The notes under the pieces: generated by a model
Told to the model about the DNA's origin: nothing
Databases searched by the model: none
Seen by the model: only the letters and a program-made list of their open reading frames with translations
Origin: Dichetophora obliterata
Lineage: Eukaryota; Arthropoda; Insecta; Diptera; Sciomyzidae
Reading direction: 5' to 3'
NCBI GenBank assembly: GCA_963920525.1
Contig: OY986439.1
Coordinates: 38,729,819 to 38,793,818 of the forward strand
Length of the DNA stretch: 64,000 bases
In this document: in pieces, positions 1-11,600 of the stretch
Layout of the letters: the number at the start of each line of letters is the position of its first letter
Numbering within the stretch: the stretch's first letter is position 1
Translations under genes and position numbers: made by a program

Positions 1-5
1 AATCA

Positions 6-109
6 CGAAGAAGCACACCAACGATAAGAAAGACACTTGAAGCAAAACAATTCTATATGGAAGAAAGTATTCCTTCTTGCGTCTTTCTAATCATTGGTAT
101 GCTTCTACG
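6..109. repeat. Imperfect inverted repeat (29-bp arms, 46-bp loop)
   Basis: The arms at 6-34 and 81-109 are reverse complements at 25 of 29 positions, including an uninterrupted AGAAAGAC/GTCTTTCT end next to the loop. Two of the four mismatches would be C-A in a plus-strand RNA but G-U wobbles in a minus-strand RNA, so a minus-strand transcript would fold better. It could be a remnant of a MITE-like element or a small hairpin RNA locus. The window begins only five bases before it, so flanking context is missing. No family assignment is possible. Confidence 0.6.
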
Positions 110-1796
110 TTATACGGAATAATGCAGTTAGTTTGCAATTAAGTCATTAATTGACAAGAAATTTTGCACCTAATCTTAAATATGTAAAATTGACTCTTAG
201 TGCAAAATTTTGAAGAATTGAATGAAACCTAAGCCTCCAATAAGCCACGACTGTTTTGGTATTTAAAGTTGAACCAGTCAAAATAAATCCTTACTAGTTT
301 TTACATAGTTTTATTCTATGACAACACGAGAATATTTAATGAAAAATCATAAAGTACTCGTGTAAATATACTTAAAAAATTAACCACAAATTTTTAAGTA
401 TGTTAACTTAAGTTTATTTAAAATTTTTTCAAATAACTGAATGTTTTTTTTTTGCACTTTTTTTTTTAGATATTGGTGCAGTTAGTAAACCATTTTAAAA
501 ATAAGAAACAAGCTTATTTTAATTATTATATTAATTTCATTAAGGTTCGAAAGAAACTTTAAAAAGTTTTCGAAAACTTTTCACTCGGATGATGAATTTT
601 TGACAGTCGGAAGTAGAATTTTTGATATCAGTGAGGTGAGTTTTATTGTTAAAACTTCATGTAGCCCCGGGGACTAGTAGAAAAGAATTTACCCTTACAA
701 AATTGTTAGTATCAGTGTTTTGCTGTGTATTTTTTCTGAAAAAAGTAGTTTTATTTATGTTTCTGTATAAAAAAAGGAATGTGCTTTGCTTTTAATATTT
801 AGAAAATATTTATTTTTAGGCTAAAAATGCAGACCTGAGGAGCAATTAAAAAGCATGGAGTCACTTCAGTCATCTTTAATTTGTCAGTAAAAATTACTAC
901 AATTCTTTTTTAAGAATTTTAAAACTAGGCCAGTCTTAAGAGCTAAAGAGTTTAAAAAAAATATTTATGTTAAATTTGCAAGTTCATTACTTCTGATATA
1001 CGCAATGTATTAAGTTTTTTCTTTACTGCATTCAACTTGCAAAACTAATACATTGAATATACTTTTTAAATATTTATATATATGGCCGATAAAGAGTTAA
1101 TACGTGTTCAAGGATGTTTTATGGTTAGCTGCTTGATCGACTGAGTATAAGTCAATATTTTCTTTCGTATTACAGTCGATTGAGCTCAAAATTTGGCAGT
1201 AAGTGTATTTCGGGTGTGGCAACCTTAAGGTCCAGTTGACAAGAAAACTTTAACACTGATACTTTTTTTACTACAGTATATTTTATAAGTCTAATATATT
1301 TTATAAATCTAAACATATAATTTTAAAACATGTTTTCAATTTATTCCATCTCTAAGCTAATAAGATAAAATATGTACATACAACAAAATAATCATGAATA
1401 AAAATTGTAATTTTTTACAAATTTTTAATGTTTACACAAGTTTTAATTTTATAAGTTATTTAACTTAAAACAGTTACATTCCTTGTAGCTCATAATATCA
1501 TTTTGAATACAAAAATATTTTGTAGTAGTAGTGGCAGTCAAATGCGTCTTAAAGAACTCGTTCATTCGCTAAGAAGACGTTAAAATTTTTGGATAACATT
1601 TTCAGGTTTCATTTGCCACAGCAAAAAATGACAATTTAAATACAACAGATAGAAATTTTTTTCAACTCAACATTTTCTTTCCTATAGAACCAGTAGTGAA
1701 AAGTTTCCAAATGGCACAAAGCCATAATCAAATCAATTTTTTGACATAAGAATTACTAAAACAACGCTTCCTGTGGCGAGTAGTAGAAGCAACATT

Positions 1797-1910
1797 TTTA
1801 GCTAGGCGATTTGAAACTCAGAATCGCATTTTAGCGAAATCGCTAAGGAATTGAACGAAGCATTTTTTTAGCATTTAAGCGATAGAGATTTAGCTTTAGC
1901 TAGGCGATTT
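1797..1910. repeat. 16-bp direct repeat pair with internal GCGA/TCGC palindrome
   Basis: The 16-mer TTTAGCTAGGCGATTT occurs at 1797-1812 and again at 1895-1910, each followed shortly by CAGAATC. Between them lies AGCGAAATCGCT (1833-1844), a short palindrome with 5-bp arms, and further GCGAT-type words. The pattern suggests a degenerate repeat or transposon fragment. No terminal repeats or coding capacity were found, and the family is not recognised. Confidence 0.5.
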
Positions 1911-3296
1911 TCAGAATCCGGCCTCTGATATCATTTACCTTCATAGATAAAAAAATTATTAAAAATGGACAAACTATACGTGCGATTAGTCGAACACCGG
2001 TTGGAAATGGGTTAATTGAATTTTAAATGTTAAATATTTCTTGTATATGTTTTAAAAAGAAAAAATAGTTAAAACCATTTTGATTTTCTAGATACGGCTT
2101 AAAAGACCAGCAGAAGTGTTGCTACGACTATAATATGCCTCGATCTTTGCTTATGTTAATTAAGTTGAATGTAATCAATGAAAACTAGAACATTAATGAA
2201 GAATGAAGTGATTTAGTTTTTTTTTAATTGAAACTTGAATTTATATTTTTTTGCAATTGTTTTACCGTATTATTAATAACTATTTATGAATGTTTTGTTA
2301 TGCATGCTGCTATTCCATTTTTAACATACCGTCCTCACGGAATGACCATATCCGATTTAGATCAAATTTTGCATGGATCATCACTGATGGAAACAAGAAA
2401 CTTAATTTGGAGGAAAAAAGTTTGGCGTCATTCTTAGCGGAGTTACAGAGTGCACAAAATTGACAAAAAATGGCAAAAAGGTCGAAAGACGATTTTTACG
2501 AAAATTCGTGTCTCAAAGAATTCTTAACCGAATGTTAAATTTGAAAAACTGTTAGAAGGTAAAACGAAAAGTTATTAAACGGACTTTAATTTAAAAAAAA
2601 TAATTTGGGAAATTTTGTTGGTTGGGGGTTCCATCAACGAGTATAAATTATACCAAGAGATTGCTTCATCCAGCGTTCCAACTTCTTTCCAGACTATCAG
2701 CCATCCACCGACAGAAAAACCAAAACAATGACAACCAACGAGTTTTTGTACTCGTTATTGACGCATTGCTGTGAGTAAGAAGAAGTAAACATGAAAATGA
2801 ATACGACAAGTAACGAAAGGAGAAGAAAACAATATTATAAGTATGTATGTGAATGAAAATGTAACTTCTATTTGCCACAACTTTTACAGCTTATTTTTTT
2901 GTGTTAATTTTTGGGATCTTCTTGTGTTTGACGAATTGATGTTGTTTCTAGCTGGACATTGTTGTTGCGATTTTATTCTAGCTAGATTTTGGTTGCATCT
3001 GCAAATAATAATTTTTTTCATTAGCCGAATAAAAAGACGGAATTCTGATTTGGCTAAAGAAATAATTATTCTTTAATAAGGAGTTGCAAATATGTTTTTT
3101 TTCATGAAGAGAAGAAAATTGCTTGTTACCCATTTGCTTTAATGTTGTTGAAATGGTTTTTATGTAGGTATTTTATTAAAAGATACCAAAGTTACAAGCA
3201 GTCATGATTTTATTTTAAGAAATTTATTTAAGAAAATGATTTTATTTTTTATTAAAATGTCAATTTTGCGACAAAACCATTGATCGTAGATGCATG

Positions 3297-3365
3297 TATA
3301 TATATATATATAGTATAGAATAGTATAGATATATATTAATATTATATTTATTATTATATACACAT
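3297..3365. repeat. TA microsatellite and AT-only tract
   Basis: An uninterrupted (TA)8 run at 3297-3312 is followed by TAGTATAGA-type units and almost pure A/T sequence to about 3365. This is simple sequence with no inferred function. Confidence 0.75.
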
Positions 3366-3777
3366 ATACTTATAATTTTATTAGTATTCTTATTAGGTTA
3401 TCTTAAACCACCAACAAAAATATACCTATCTGCCCAATCAGAAAACCCTGCAAGCATAATCAAAAGTATATTTTGATTCAATTGGAAAAAATTTAAGAAT
3501 TCCATTTCGTTATATTAAGATATTTATTTCAGATAGATTTTATGTTGAAATGTATATAACTAATCCGAGTAAAGCAATTTCATTTAGAACATTTTATTTT
3601 TTTACATATTTTTATATACTTTGTTTATCACGTAATTAAAATGCAATGATAAAATTTTTAACATTTATTAGAATAATTTTGTACAAATGTAATATTGTGA
3701 CGAAATTTGTTGTGAGCATTTTTATCATGCATTTCTTAATTGGTTGGTTTTAAGCATTTTAAACATTTTAAAAATAA

Positions 3778-3818
3778 ACAGTTTTAAACATAATATATAT
3801 ATATACAGTTTTAAACAT
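3778..3818. repeat. 27-bp-spaced direct repeat
   Basis: ACAGTTTTAAACAT occurs at 3778-3791 and 3805-3818, separated by a TATATA tract. It looks like a short local tandem duplication in AT-rich sequence. Confidence 0.6.
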
Positions 3819-4258
3819 TCATAATATATTGTATATGAATTATTTCATATATATTACTTTTGAGTAAAATTTCATGTGAGTATAATTTATATAATTGTAT
3901 AATAGCATATATTGAAACGATGTTATTTTTTTTTATTAAATATTTACAAGTTATTAGTTTATTTTATGAAGTTTAAGGTATTTATTTAATACAATATGTG
4001 ACTATTGTCTTCTGTACATGCTTTTATTGGGTAAATTTTGATGACCTTTTTTTGGTTTTTAAAGCATTATTAAAGCACAAAGGGGTTTACATATTTTTAT
4101 GTTTTTGTTCAATGTAAAAAGTGAACATTTCTGTATTTTATTACTATGTTTAGAGGTCAGTTATATGTAAATGCAGACGTATTAACCTCGTATATGATTA
4201 TTGCCATTTTTTTAAAAGTTTGAAGAATACGATACTTTTGCATCATCGGGAGAATTAA

Positions 4259-4395
4259 ATGGCAAGTTTCATAGTTCCGTATGGTTGATCAATGGATTTA
4301 ATTGTTGCGATAAATGCCAATTTTCAGAGTTCTGTAAGGTTGATCAATGAATTTAATTTAATAATGATAATTTAATAATAATTAATTTAATCATG
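4259..4395. repeat. Diverged ~56-bp tandem pair and AT-rich satellite boundary
   Basis: Two related segments each contain AGTTC-GTA-GGTTGATCAATG-ATTTAATT, at about 4273-4303 and 4329-4359. They match at about 28 of 31 positions over that core, with further similarity upstream. They are followed by TTTAATAAT-type AT-rich sequence (4360-4395) that runs straight into the first satellite unit. This marks the proximal edge of the array and is not itself satellite monomer. Confidence 0.6.
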
Positions 4396-4399
4396 ATAA

Positions 4400-4930
4400 A
4401 ACTACATATCAGATAAGGACGATTCATGCATTATGAGCAGCAGGTCCTCGTCCTTAAGAAGGGATACTCCTTTGTCCAAATGCCGTTTGCTCTGTCTCTT
4501 GTAGTTTAGGAGTTGTAGAACACTTTTTGGAGTGGAAGCTGGCCAAAAACATGTGCTTTTTCCATCATAACTCCCAAACCATACATCATACAAGGACGAT
4601 TTATACACCAAATTGTTTTTAATACATATATACACAAGACTGCATATTCAGAAAAAAGTTTTCTGGAATTTGATTTTTTTTCAAGAATCTTATTTAAAAT
4701 TTTTTACATGAATCATAGTTTTTGACGTGGTTTTTTGCGATTTTTTTGATTTTTTAGCCATAACTTCTAAACCATATATCATAAAAGGACGATTTATGCA
4801 TGAAAATGTTCCTTAAGCTACTGCCCACAAGACTGTATCCTTAAAATAATTTTAAAAATTAGATTTCATGTTAATTGCATGTGCCCTTTTTTGTCAATTT
4901 TTATTTTTTTTATTTATTTTCTAAAATAAA
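4400..4930 (+). repeat. Edge monomer of the array, diverged
   Basis: The first unit is 531 bp and carries several differences from interior units. These include CATTATGAGCAGCAGG in place of CATTAAAATGAGCACCAGG, GCTCTGTCTC, TTCCATCATAAC, CATCATACAAGG, a T in TGTTTTTAATACA, and ATTGCATGTG. Edge units of satellite arrays commonly diverge because they take less part in homogenising exchange. Some of its variants (CATATATC, GCATGAAAATG) reappear in units near 18.7, 19.7 and 22.0 kb. Confidence 0.85.
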
Positions 4931-5110
4931 AACTACATATCAGATAAGGACGATTCATGCATTAAAATGAGCACCAGGTCCTCGTCCTTAAGAAGGGATA
5001 CTCCTTTGTCCAAATGCCGTTTGCTCTATCTCTTGTAGTTTAGGAGTTGTAGAACACTTTTTGGAGTGGAAGCTGGCCAAAAACATGTGCTTTTTCCGTC
5101 ATAACTCCCA
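4931..5110 (+). repeat. Subunit A of the trimeric 534-bp monomer (reference copy)
   Basis: First of three related subunits in a representative monomer (4931-5464). Its box, ACATATCAGATAAGGACGAT, aligns with the boxes of subunits B and C. The AAGGACGA word begins at 4946, which is 180 bp before that of subunit B. A is the most diverged downstream: it carries the relatively GC-rich stretch around CCAGGTCCTCGTCC and TGCCGTTTGC. Subunit borders are approximate and set about 15 bp before each box. Confidence 0.7.
4945..4990 (+). repeat. Perfect 9-bp inverted repeat inside subunit A
   Basis: TAAGGACGA (4945-4953) and TCGTCCTTA (4982-4990) are exact reverse complements separated by 28 bp, and the pair recurs in nearly every monomer. 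It could form a small stem-loop or offer a two-fold-symmetric protein site, but no binding factor is known. Subunits B and C have the left arm sequence only in part and lack the right arm. Confidence 0.8.
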
Positions 5111-5303
5111 AACCATACATCCTACAAGGACGATTTATACACCAAATGGTTTCTAATACATATATACACAAGACTGCATATTCAGAAAAAAGTTTTCTGG
5201 AATTTGATTTTTTTTCAAGAATCTTAGTTAAAATTTTTTACATGAATCATAGTTTTTGACGTGGTTTTTTGCGATTTTTTTGATTTTTTAGCCATAACTT
5301 CTA
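5111..5303 (+). repeat. Subunit B of the trimeric monomer (reference copy)
   Basis: The box ACCATACATCCTACAAGGAC has AAGGACGA at 5126, 193 bp before that of subunit C. It is preceded by CATAACTCCCAAACC, matching CATAACTTCTAAACC before the subunit C box. It is followed by CACAAGACTGCATA, matching CACAAGACTGTATC in subunit C. The similarity to C is therefore spread along the unit and not limited to the box. Confidence 0.75.
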
Positions 5304-5464
5304 AACCATACATCATAAAAGGACGATTTATGCATCAAAATGTTCCTTAAGTTACTGCCCACAAGACTGTATCCTTAAAATAATTTGAAAAATTAGATTT
5401 CATGTTAATTTCATGTGCCCTTTTTTGTCAATTTTTATTTTTTTTATTTATTTTCTAAAATAAA
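5304..5464 (+). repeat. Subunit C of the trimeric monomer (reference copy)
   Basis: The box ACCATACATCATAAAAGGAC has AAGGACGA at 5319, 161 bp before the next subunit A box at 5480. Its GATTTATGCATCAAAATG closely matches GATTCATGCATTAAAATG in subunit A. The spacings 180, 193 and 161 sum to 534, so the mean subunit is 178 bp. Confidence 0.75.
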
Positions 5465-5998
5465 AACTACATATCAGATAAGGACGATTCATGCATTAAA
5501 ATGAGCACCAGGTCCTCGTCCTTAAGAAGGGATACTCCTTTGTCCAAATGCCGTTTGCTCTATCTCTTGTAGTTTAGGAGTTGTAGAACACTTTTTGGAG
5601 TGGAAGCTGGCCAAAAACATGTGCTTTTTCCGTCATAACTCCCAAACCATACATCCTACAAGGACGATTTATACACCAAATTGTTTCTAATACATATATA
5701 CACAAGACTGCATATTCAGAAAAAAGTTTTCTGGAATTTGATTTTTTTTCAAGAATCTTAGTTAAAATTTTTTACATGAATCATAGTTTTTGACGTGGTT
5801 TTTTGCGATTTTTTTGATTTTTTAGCCATAACTTCTAAACCATACATCATAAAAGGACGATTTATGCATCAAAATGTTCCTTAAGCTACTGTCCACAAGA
5901 CTGTATCCTTAAAATAATTTTAAAAATTAGATTTCATGTTAATTTCATGTGCCCTTTTTTGTCAATTTTTATTTTTTTTATTTATTTTCTAAAATAAA

Positions 5999-6531
5999 AA
6001 CTACATATCAGATAAGGACGATTCATGCATTAAAATGAGCACCAGGTCCTCGTCCTTAAGAAGGGATACTCCTTTGTCCAAATGCCGTTTGCCCTATCTC
6101 TTGTAGTTTAGGAGTTGTAGAACACTTTTTGGAGTGGAAGCTGGCCAAAAACATGTGCTTTTTCCGTCATAACTCCCAAACCATACATCCTACAAGGACG
6201 ATTTATACACAAATTGTTTCTAATACATATATACACAAGACTGCATATTCAGAAAAAAGTTTTCTGGAATTTGATTTTTTTTCAAGAATCTTAGTTAAAA
6301 TTTTTTACATGAATCATAGTTTTTGACGTGGTTTTTTGCGATTTTTTTGATTTTTTAGCCATAACTTCTAAACCATACATCATAAAAGGACGATTTATGC
6401 ATCAAAATGTTCCTTAAGCTACTGCCCACAAGACTGTATCCTTAAAATAATTTTTAAAATTAGATTTCATGTTAATTTCATGTGCCCTTTTTTGTCAATT
6501 TTTATTTTTTTTATTTATTTTCTAAAATAAA
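5999..6531 (+). repeat. D-type monomer variant (1-bp deletion)
   Basis: This 533-bp unit has TATACACAAATTG where others have TATACACCAAATTG or TATACACCAAATGG. The lost C opens a 65-codon frame (6129-6326). The same variant recurs at 8135-8667, 11339-11871 and 13475-14007, which shows that it spreads as a copied block. The frame is a by-product and not a gene. Confidence 0.85.
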
Positions 6532-8667
6532 AACTACATATCAGATAAGGACGATTCATGCATTAAAATGAGCACCAGGTCCTCGTCCTTAAGAAGGGAT
6601 ACTCCTTTGTCCAAATGCCGTTTGCCCTATCTCTTGTAGTTTAGGAGTTGTAGAACACTTTTTGGAGTGGAAGCTGGCAAAAAACATGTGCTTTTTCCGT
6701 CATAACTCCCAAACCATACATCCTACAAGGACGATTTATACACCAAATGGTTTCTAATACATATATACACAAGACTGCATATTCAGAAAAAAGTTTTCTG
6801 GAATTTGATTTTTTTTCAAGAATCTTAGTTAAAATTTTTTACATGAATCATAGTTTTTGACGTGGTTTTTTTGCGATTTTTTTGATTTTTTAGCCATAAC
6901 TTCTAAACCATACATCATAAAAGGACGATTTATGCATCAAAATGTTCCTTAAGTTACTGCCCACAAGACTGTATCCTTAAAATAATTTTAAAAATTAGAT
7001 TTCATGTTAATTTCATGTGCCCTTTTTTGTCAATTTTTATTTTTTTTATTTATTTTCTAAAATAAAAACTACATATCAGATAAGGACAATTCATGCATTA
7101 AAATGAGCACCAGGTCCTCGTCCTTAAGAAGGGATACTCCTTTGTCCAAATGCCGTTTGCCCTATCTCTTGTAGTTTAGGAGTTGTAGAACACTTTTTGG
7201 AGTGGAAGCTGGCCAAAAACATGTGCTTTTTCCGTCATAACTCCCAAACCATACATCTTACAAGGACGATTTATACACCAAATTGTTTCTAATACATATA
7301 TACACAAGACTGCATATTCAGAAAAAAGTTTTCTGGAATTTGATTTTTTTTCAAGAATCTTAGTTAAAATTTTTTACATGAATCATAGTTTTTGACGTGG
7401 TTTTTTGCGATTTTTTTGATTTTTTAGCCATAACTTCTAAACCATACATCATAAAAGGACGATTTATGCATCAAAATGTTCCTTAAGCTACTGCCCACAA
7501 GACTGTATCCTTAAAATAATTTTAAAAATTAGATTTCATGTTAATTTCATGTTCCCTTTTTTGTCAATTTTTATTTTTTTTATTTATTTTCTAAAATAAA
7601 AACTACATATCAGATAAGGACGATTCATGCATTAAAATGAGCACCAGGTCCTCGTCCTTAAGAAGGGATACTCCTTTGTCCAAATGCCGTTTGCCCTATC
7701 TCTTGTAGTTTAGGAGTTGTAGAACACTTTTTGGAGTGGAAGCTGGCCAAAAACATGTGCTTTTTCCGTCATAACTCCCAAACCATACATCCTACAAGGA
7801 CGATTTATACACCAAATGGTTTCTAATACATATATACACAAGACTGCATATTCAGAAAAAAGTTTTCTGGAATTTGATTTTTTTTCAAGAATCTTAGTTA
7901 AAATTTTTTACATGAATCATAGTTTTTGACGTGGTTTTTTGCGATTTTTTTGATTTTTTAGCCATAACTTCTAAACCATACATCATAAAAGGACGATTTA
8001 TGCATAAAAATGTTCCTTAAGCTACTGCCCACAAGACTGTATCCTTAAAATAATTTTAAAAATTAGATTTCATGTTAATTTCATGTGCCCTTTTTTGTCA
8101 ATTTTTATTTTTTTTATTTATTTTCTAAAATAAAAACTACATATCAGATAAGGACGATTCATGCATTAAAATGAGCACCAGGTCCTCGTCCTTAAGAAGG
8201 GATACTCCTTTGTCCAAATGCCGTTTGCCCTATCTCTTGTAGTTTAGGAGTTGTAGAACACTTTTTGGAGTGGAAGCTGGCCAAAAACATGTGCTTTTTC
8301 CGTCATAACTCCCAAACCATACATCCTACAAGGACGATTTATACACAAATTGTTTCTAATACATATATACACAAGACTGCATATTCAGAAAAAAGTTTTC
8401 TGGAATTTGATTTTTTTTCAAGAATCTTAGTTAAAATTTTTTACATGAATCATAGTTTTTGACGTGGTTTTTTGCGATTTTTTTGATTTTTTAGCCATAA
8501 CTTCTAAACCATACATCATAAAAGGACGATTTATGCATCAAAATGTTCCTTAAGCTACTGCCCACAAGACTGTATCCTTAAAATAATTTTAAAAATTAGA
8601 TTTCATGTTAATTTCATGTGCCCTTTTTTGTCAATTTTTATTTTTTTTATTTATTTTCTAAAATAAA

Positions 8668-11600
8668 AACTACATATCAGATAAGGACGATTCATGCATT
8701 AAAATGAGCACCAGGTCCTCGTCCTTAAGAAGGGATACTCCTTTGTCCAAATGCCGTTTGCCCTATCTCTTGTAGTTTAGGAGTTGTAGAACACTTTTTG
8801 GAGTGGAAGCTGGCCAAAAACATGTGCTTTTTCCGTCATAACTCCCAAACCATACATCCTACAAGGACGATTTATACACCAAATGGTTTCTAATACATAT
8901 ATACACAAGACTGCATATTCAGAAAAAAGTTTTCTGGAATTTGATTTTTTTTCAAGAATCTTAGTTAAAATTTTTTACATGAATCATAGTTTTTGACGTG
9001 GTTTTTTGCGATTTTTTTATTTTTTAGCCATAACTTCTAAACCATACATCATAAAAGGACGATTTATGCATAAAAATGTTCCTTAAGCTACTGCCCACAA
9101 GACTGTATCCTTAAAATAATTTTAAAAATTAGATTTCATGTTAATTTCATGTGCCCTTTTTTGTCAATTTTTATTTTTTTTATTTATTTTCTAAAATAAA
9201 AACTACATATCAGATAAGGACGATTCATGCATTAAAATGAGCACCAGGTCCTCGTCCTTAAGAAGGGATACTCCTTTGTCCAAATGCCGTTTGCCCTATC
9301 TCTTGTAGTTTAGGAGTTGTAGAACACTTTTTGGAGTGGAAGCTGGCAAAAAACATGTGCTTTTTCCGTCATAACTCCCAAACCATACATCCTACAAGGA
9401 CGATTTATACACCAAATGGTTTCTAATACATATATACACAAGACTGCATATTCAGAAAAAAGTTTTCTGGAATTTGATTTTTTTTCAAGAATCTTAGTTA
9501 AAATTTTTTACATGAATCATAGTTTTTGACGTGGTTTTTTTGCGATTTTTTTGATTTTTTAGCCATAACTTCTAAACCATACATCATAAAAGGACGATTT
9601 ATGCATCAAAATGTTCCTTAAGTTACTGCCCACAAGACTGTATCCTTAAAATAATTTTAAAAATTAGATTTCATGTTAATTTCATGTGCCCTTTTTTGTC
9701 AATTTTTATTTTTTTTATTTATTTTCTAAAATAAAAACTACATATCAGATAAGGACGATTCATGCATTAAAATGAGCACCAGGTCCTCGTCCTTAAGAAG
9801 GGATACTCCTTTGTCCAAATGCCGTTTGCCCTATCTCTTGTAGTTTAGGAGTTGTAGAACACTTTTTGGAGTGGAAGCTGGCCAAAAACATGTGCTTTTT
9901 CCGTCATAACTCCCAAACCATACATCTTACAAGGACGATTTATACACCAAATTGTTTCTAATACATATATACACAAGACTGCATATTCAGAAAAAAGTTT
10001 TCTGGAATTTGATTTTTTTTCAAGAATCTTAGTTAAAATTTTTTACATGAATCATAGTTTTTGACGTGGTTTTTTGCGATTTTTTTGATTTTTTAGCCAT
10101 AACTTCTAAACCATACATCATAAAAGGACGATTTATGCATCAAAATGTTCCTTAAGCTACTGCCCACAAGACTGTATCCTTAAAATAATTTTTAAAATTA
10201 GATTTCATGTTAATTTCATGTGCCCTTTTTTGTCAATTTTTATTTTTTTTATTTATTTTCTAAAATAAAAACTACATATCAGATAAGGACGATTCATGCA
10301 TTAAAATGAGCACCAGGTCCTCGTCCTTAAGAAGGGATACTCCTTTGTCCAAATGCCGTTTGCCCTATCTCTTGTAGTTTAGGAGTTGTAGAACACTTTT
10401 TGGAGTGGAAGCTGGCCAAAAACATGTGCTTTTTCCGTCATAACTCCCAAACCATACATCCTACAAGGACGATTTATACACCAAATGGTTTCTAATACAT
10501 ATATACACAAGACTGCATATTCAGAAAAAAGTTTTCTGGAATTTGATTTTTTTTCAAGACTCTTAGTTAAAATTTTTTACATGAATCATAGTTTTTGACG
10601 TGGTTTTTTGCGATTTTTTTGATTTTTTAGCCATAACTTCTAAACCATACATCATAAAAGGACGATTTATGCATAAAAATGTTCCTTAAGCTACTGCCCA
10701 CAAGACTGTATCCTTAAAATAATTTTAAAAATTAGATTTCATGTTAATTTCATGTGCCCTTTTTTGTCAATTTTTATTTTTTTTATTTATTTTCTAAAAT
10801 AAAAACTACATATCAGATAAGGACGATTCATGCATTAAAATGAGCACCAGGTCCTCGTCCTTAAGAAGGGATACTCCTTTGTCCAAATGCCGTTTGCCCT
10901 ATCTCTTGTAGTTTAGGAGTTGTAGAACACTTTTTGGAGTGGAAGCTGGCAAAAAACATGTGCTTTTTCCGTCATAACTCCCAAACCATACATCCTACAA
11001 GGACGATTTATACACCAAATGGTTTCTAATACATATATACACAAGACTGCATATTCAGAAAAAAGTTTTCTGGAATTTGATTTTTTTTCAAGAATCTTAG
11101 TTAAAATTTTTTACATGAATCATAGTTTTTGACGTGGTTTTTTTGCGATTTTTTTGATTTTTTAGCCATAACTTCTAAACCATACATCATAAAAGGACGA
11201 TTTATGCATCAAAATGTTCCTTAAGTTACTGCCCACAAGACTGTATCCTTAAAATAATTTTAAAAATTAGATTTCATGTTAATTTCATGTGCCCTTTTTT
11301 GTCAATTTTTATTTTTTTTATTTATTTTCTAAAATAAAAACTACATATCAGATAAGGACGATTCATGCATTAAAATGAGCACCAGGTCCTCGTCCTTAAG
11401 AAGGGATACTCCTTTGTCCAAATGCCGTTTGCCCTATCTCTTGTAGTTTAGGAGTTGTAGAACACTTTTTGGAGTGGAAGCTGGCCAAAAACATGTGCTT
11501 TTTCCGTCATAACTCCCAAACCATACATCCTACAAGGACGATTTATACACAAATTGTTTCTAATACATATATACACAAGACTGCATATTCAGAAAAAAGT

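Larger units (their letters stand above)
1..4395. other. AT-rich non-satellite flank without recognisable gene
   Basis: This stretch precedes the satellite array and shares no visible sequence with it. It is AT-rich, with many A and T homopolymer runs and frequent stop codons in all frames. The longest open frames (about 70-77 codons near 2.2-3.1 kb) have no recognisable motif and low-complexity, phenylalanine-rich translations, so I do not call them genes. Several small repeats are listed separately. The rest, including 110-1790, 1925-3290 and 3370-3770, shows nothing I can assign. It may be intergenic or heterochromatic sequence with worn-out transposon fragments, but none is recognised with confidence. 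Confidence 0.7.

Noticed and set aside
1131..1187. Inverted repeat GCTTGATCGACTG / CAGTCGATTGAGC
   Set aside because: Only about 11 of 14 positions match and no longer structure surrounds it; too weak to call in this sequence.
2228..3076. Open frames of about 70-77 codons in the left flank (2228-2437 +, 2666-2878 -, 2843-3076 +)
   Set aside because: Low-complexity translations with no motif, partly overlapping on opposite strands in AT-rich sequence; nothing supports a gene.
6129..6326. 65-codon plus-strand frame repeated at 8265, 11469 and 13605, with a 70-codon relative at 13057
   Set aside because: The 65-codon frame exists only in the monomers with a 1-bp deletion; the usual units break it. 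It is identical because the DNA block was copied, and it has no recognisable domain.
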